In this document: positions 34,260 through 34,813 of the stretch, one piece after another
Layout of the letters: every line of letters starts with the position of its first letter
How positions within the stretch are numbered: the first letter of the stretch is position 1
From: Phycisphaerales bacterium
GTDB lineage: Bacteria; Planctomycetota; Phycisphaerae; Phycisphaerales; UBA1924
Direction: 5' to 3'
NCBI GenBank assembly: GCA_016793015.1
Contig: JAEUJD010000134.1
Span: forward strand, 1-34,813
DNA length: 34,813 nt
Program-made: the position numbers and the translations under genes
The notes under the pieces: model-generated
Databases searched by the model: none
What the model was told of the DNA's origin: nothing
What the model saw: only the letters and a program-made list of their open reading frames with translations

Positions 34260-34813
34260 ATTGCGTGCACCATTCCCGCCGGGGCGCATTCACTCTCCTC
34301 GAACTTCTCGTGGTCATCGCGATCATCGGAGTGTTGATCGGAATCACGCTGCCGGCGCTTAAGAACGCGCGCATCCAGGCCCGGAACACCCTGTGCCTGA
34401 ACAACGCGCGGCAGATCATCACCGCGACCACTGCCTTTGCCGGAAGCAACAAGGGGCAGCTCCCCGAGAATCGCACGCTGACCGGAAAGCCGGATGAGCA
34501 CATCACCTGGCGCTACCGGTTCGTCAAGGAGGGATACATCCCCTCCGGAAGTTCCTGGCAATGTCCGGCCCGACTCGAACCGGCCCCGAGCGAGATGAGT
34601 TTCCGCGACGACGGCACAATGTGCGTTGGCGATGAGCCGTCCAACTACGCCCTGAACGGGCATGTGCTCTGGAAGCTCAACAAGGAAGCAGTCACCGTCT
34701 CACGGCCCGAGGCCTCGATCTTCCGCCCGAGCCACACGATCCTGCTCGCAGAGTCCCGCGCGATCTTTCCCGATATCCGGGTGATCAACTACATCATCGC
34801 GCAGAAGGACGAT
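34256..34813 (+). CDS. Prepilin-type N-terminal domain protein (pseudopilin), partial
   Basis: Begins [35 protein letters not shown], a class III prepilin signal with Glu5 of the mature helix. The remaining 140 residues to the window end include '[12 protein letters not shown]', 'WQCPAR' and '[13 protein letters not shown]', the style of planctomycete DUF1559-like pseudopilins. GGAGG eight bases upstream supports the ATG, which overlaps the sigma factor stop. The C-terminus lies past 34813. Confidence 0.93.
   Translation, partial: MNCVHHSRRGAFTLLELLVVIAIIGVLIGITLPALKNARIQARNTLCLNNARQIITATTAFAGSNKGQLPENRTLTGKPDEHITWRYRFVKEGYIPSGSSWQCPARLEPAPSEMSFRDDGTMCVGDEPSNYALNGHVLWKLNKEAVTVSRPEASIFRPSHTILLAESRAIFPDIRVINYIIAQKDD

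Overview
The window is about 35 kb of high-GC bacterial chromosome that most resembles a planctomycete, probably of the Phycisphaerae type. Lineage markers are an exported protein with a Pro-Thr-Pro / membrane segment / poly-Arg C-terminus (PEP-CTERM-like), a beta-propeller protein ending in a dockerin-like calcium repeat, pseudopilin genes at both edges, an ECF sigma factor with a fused membrane and C-terminal domain, and a small membrane protein with a CxxCGYxLxGL zinc ribbon. No rRNA, tRNA, CRISPR array, prophage or insertion sequence was seen. Lineage is inferred from protein style only.

Layout. 1-3.3 kb (minus): a cobalamin riboswitch with its own sigma-70-like promoter leads into a PEP-CTERM-like surface protein, a dockerin-tagged beta-propeller protein and, after a short octamer-repeat region, a pseudopilin that runs off the window. 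This is the most unusual region, because a B12 riboswitch appears to control extracytoplasmic proteins rather than a recognisable B12 transport or synthesis gene. 3.3-6.4 kb (plus): a TPR lipoprotein and an old-yellow-enzyme reductase. 6.4-8.4 kb (minus): a GT4 glycosyltransferase translationally coupled to a membrane-anchored coiled-coil protein. 8.5-9.7 kb (plus): coaD and a metallo-beta-lactamase-fold protein that has lost its metal ligands. 9.8-12.2 kb (minus): two TlpA-like thioredoxin-fold proteins, one with CxxC and one without. 12.4-16.9 kb (plus): a serine beta-lactamase-like hydrolase and an exported S9 oligopeptidase. 17-19.1 kb: a pirin and a Gly/Trp-rich exported protein.

19.3-24.0 kb is a glycan module: a GT4-HAD(KdsC-like) fusion, a divergent bifunctional cytidylyltransferase-PfkB kinase with the reverse of the E. 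coli HldE domain order, and a GT2 glycosyltransferase. Together they could make and transfer an activated sugar for a surface polysaccharide. 24.0-26.2 kb (minus): pabB and a VapBC-like toxin-antitoxin pair. 26.5-29.3 kb: pyruvate phosphate dikinase with a strong terminator. 29.3-32.4 kb (minus): a zinc-ribbon membrane protein, an aldo/keto reductase and a Tat-exported class V aminotransferase. 32.5 kb to the end (plus): the ECF sigma factor fusion, coupled by a stop/start overlap to a second pseudopilin that is cut by the window end.

Short repeats with an 8-bp period occur in the first 2 kb, with a looser relative near 22.9 kb. G-run arrays occur at 30.9 and 33.1 kb. All assignments come from reading sequence and motifs; no database search was run.
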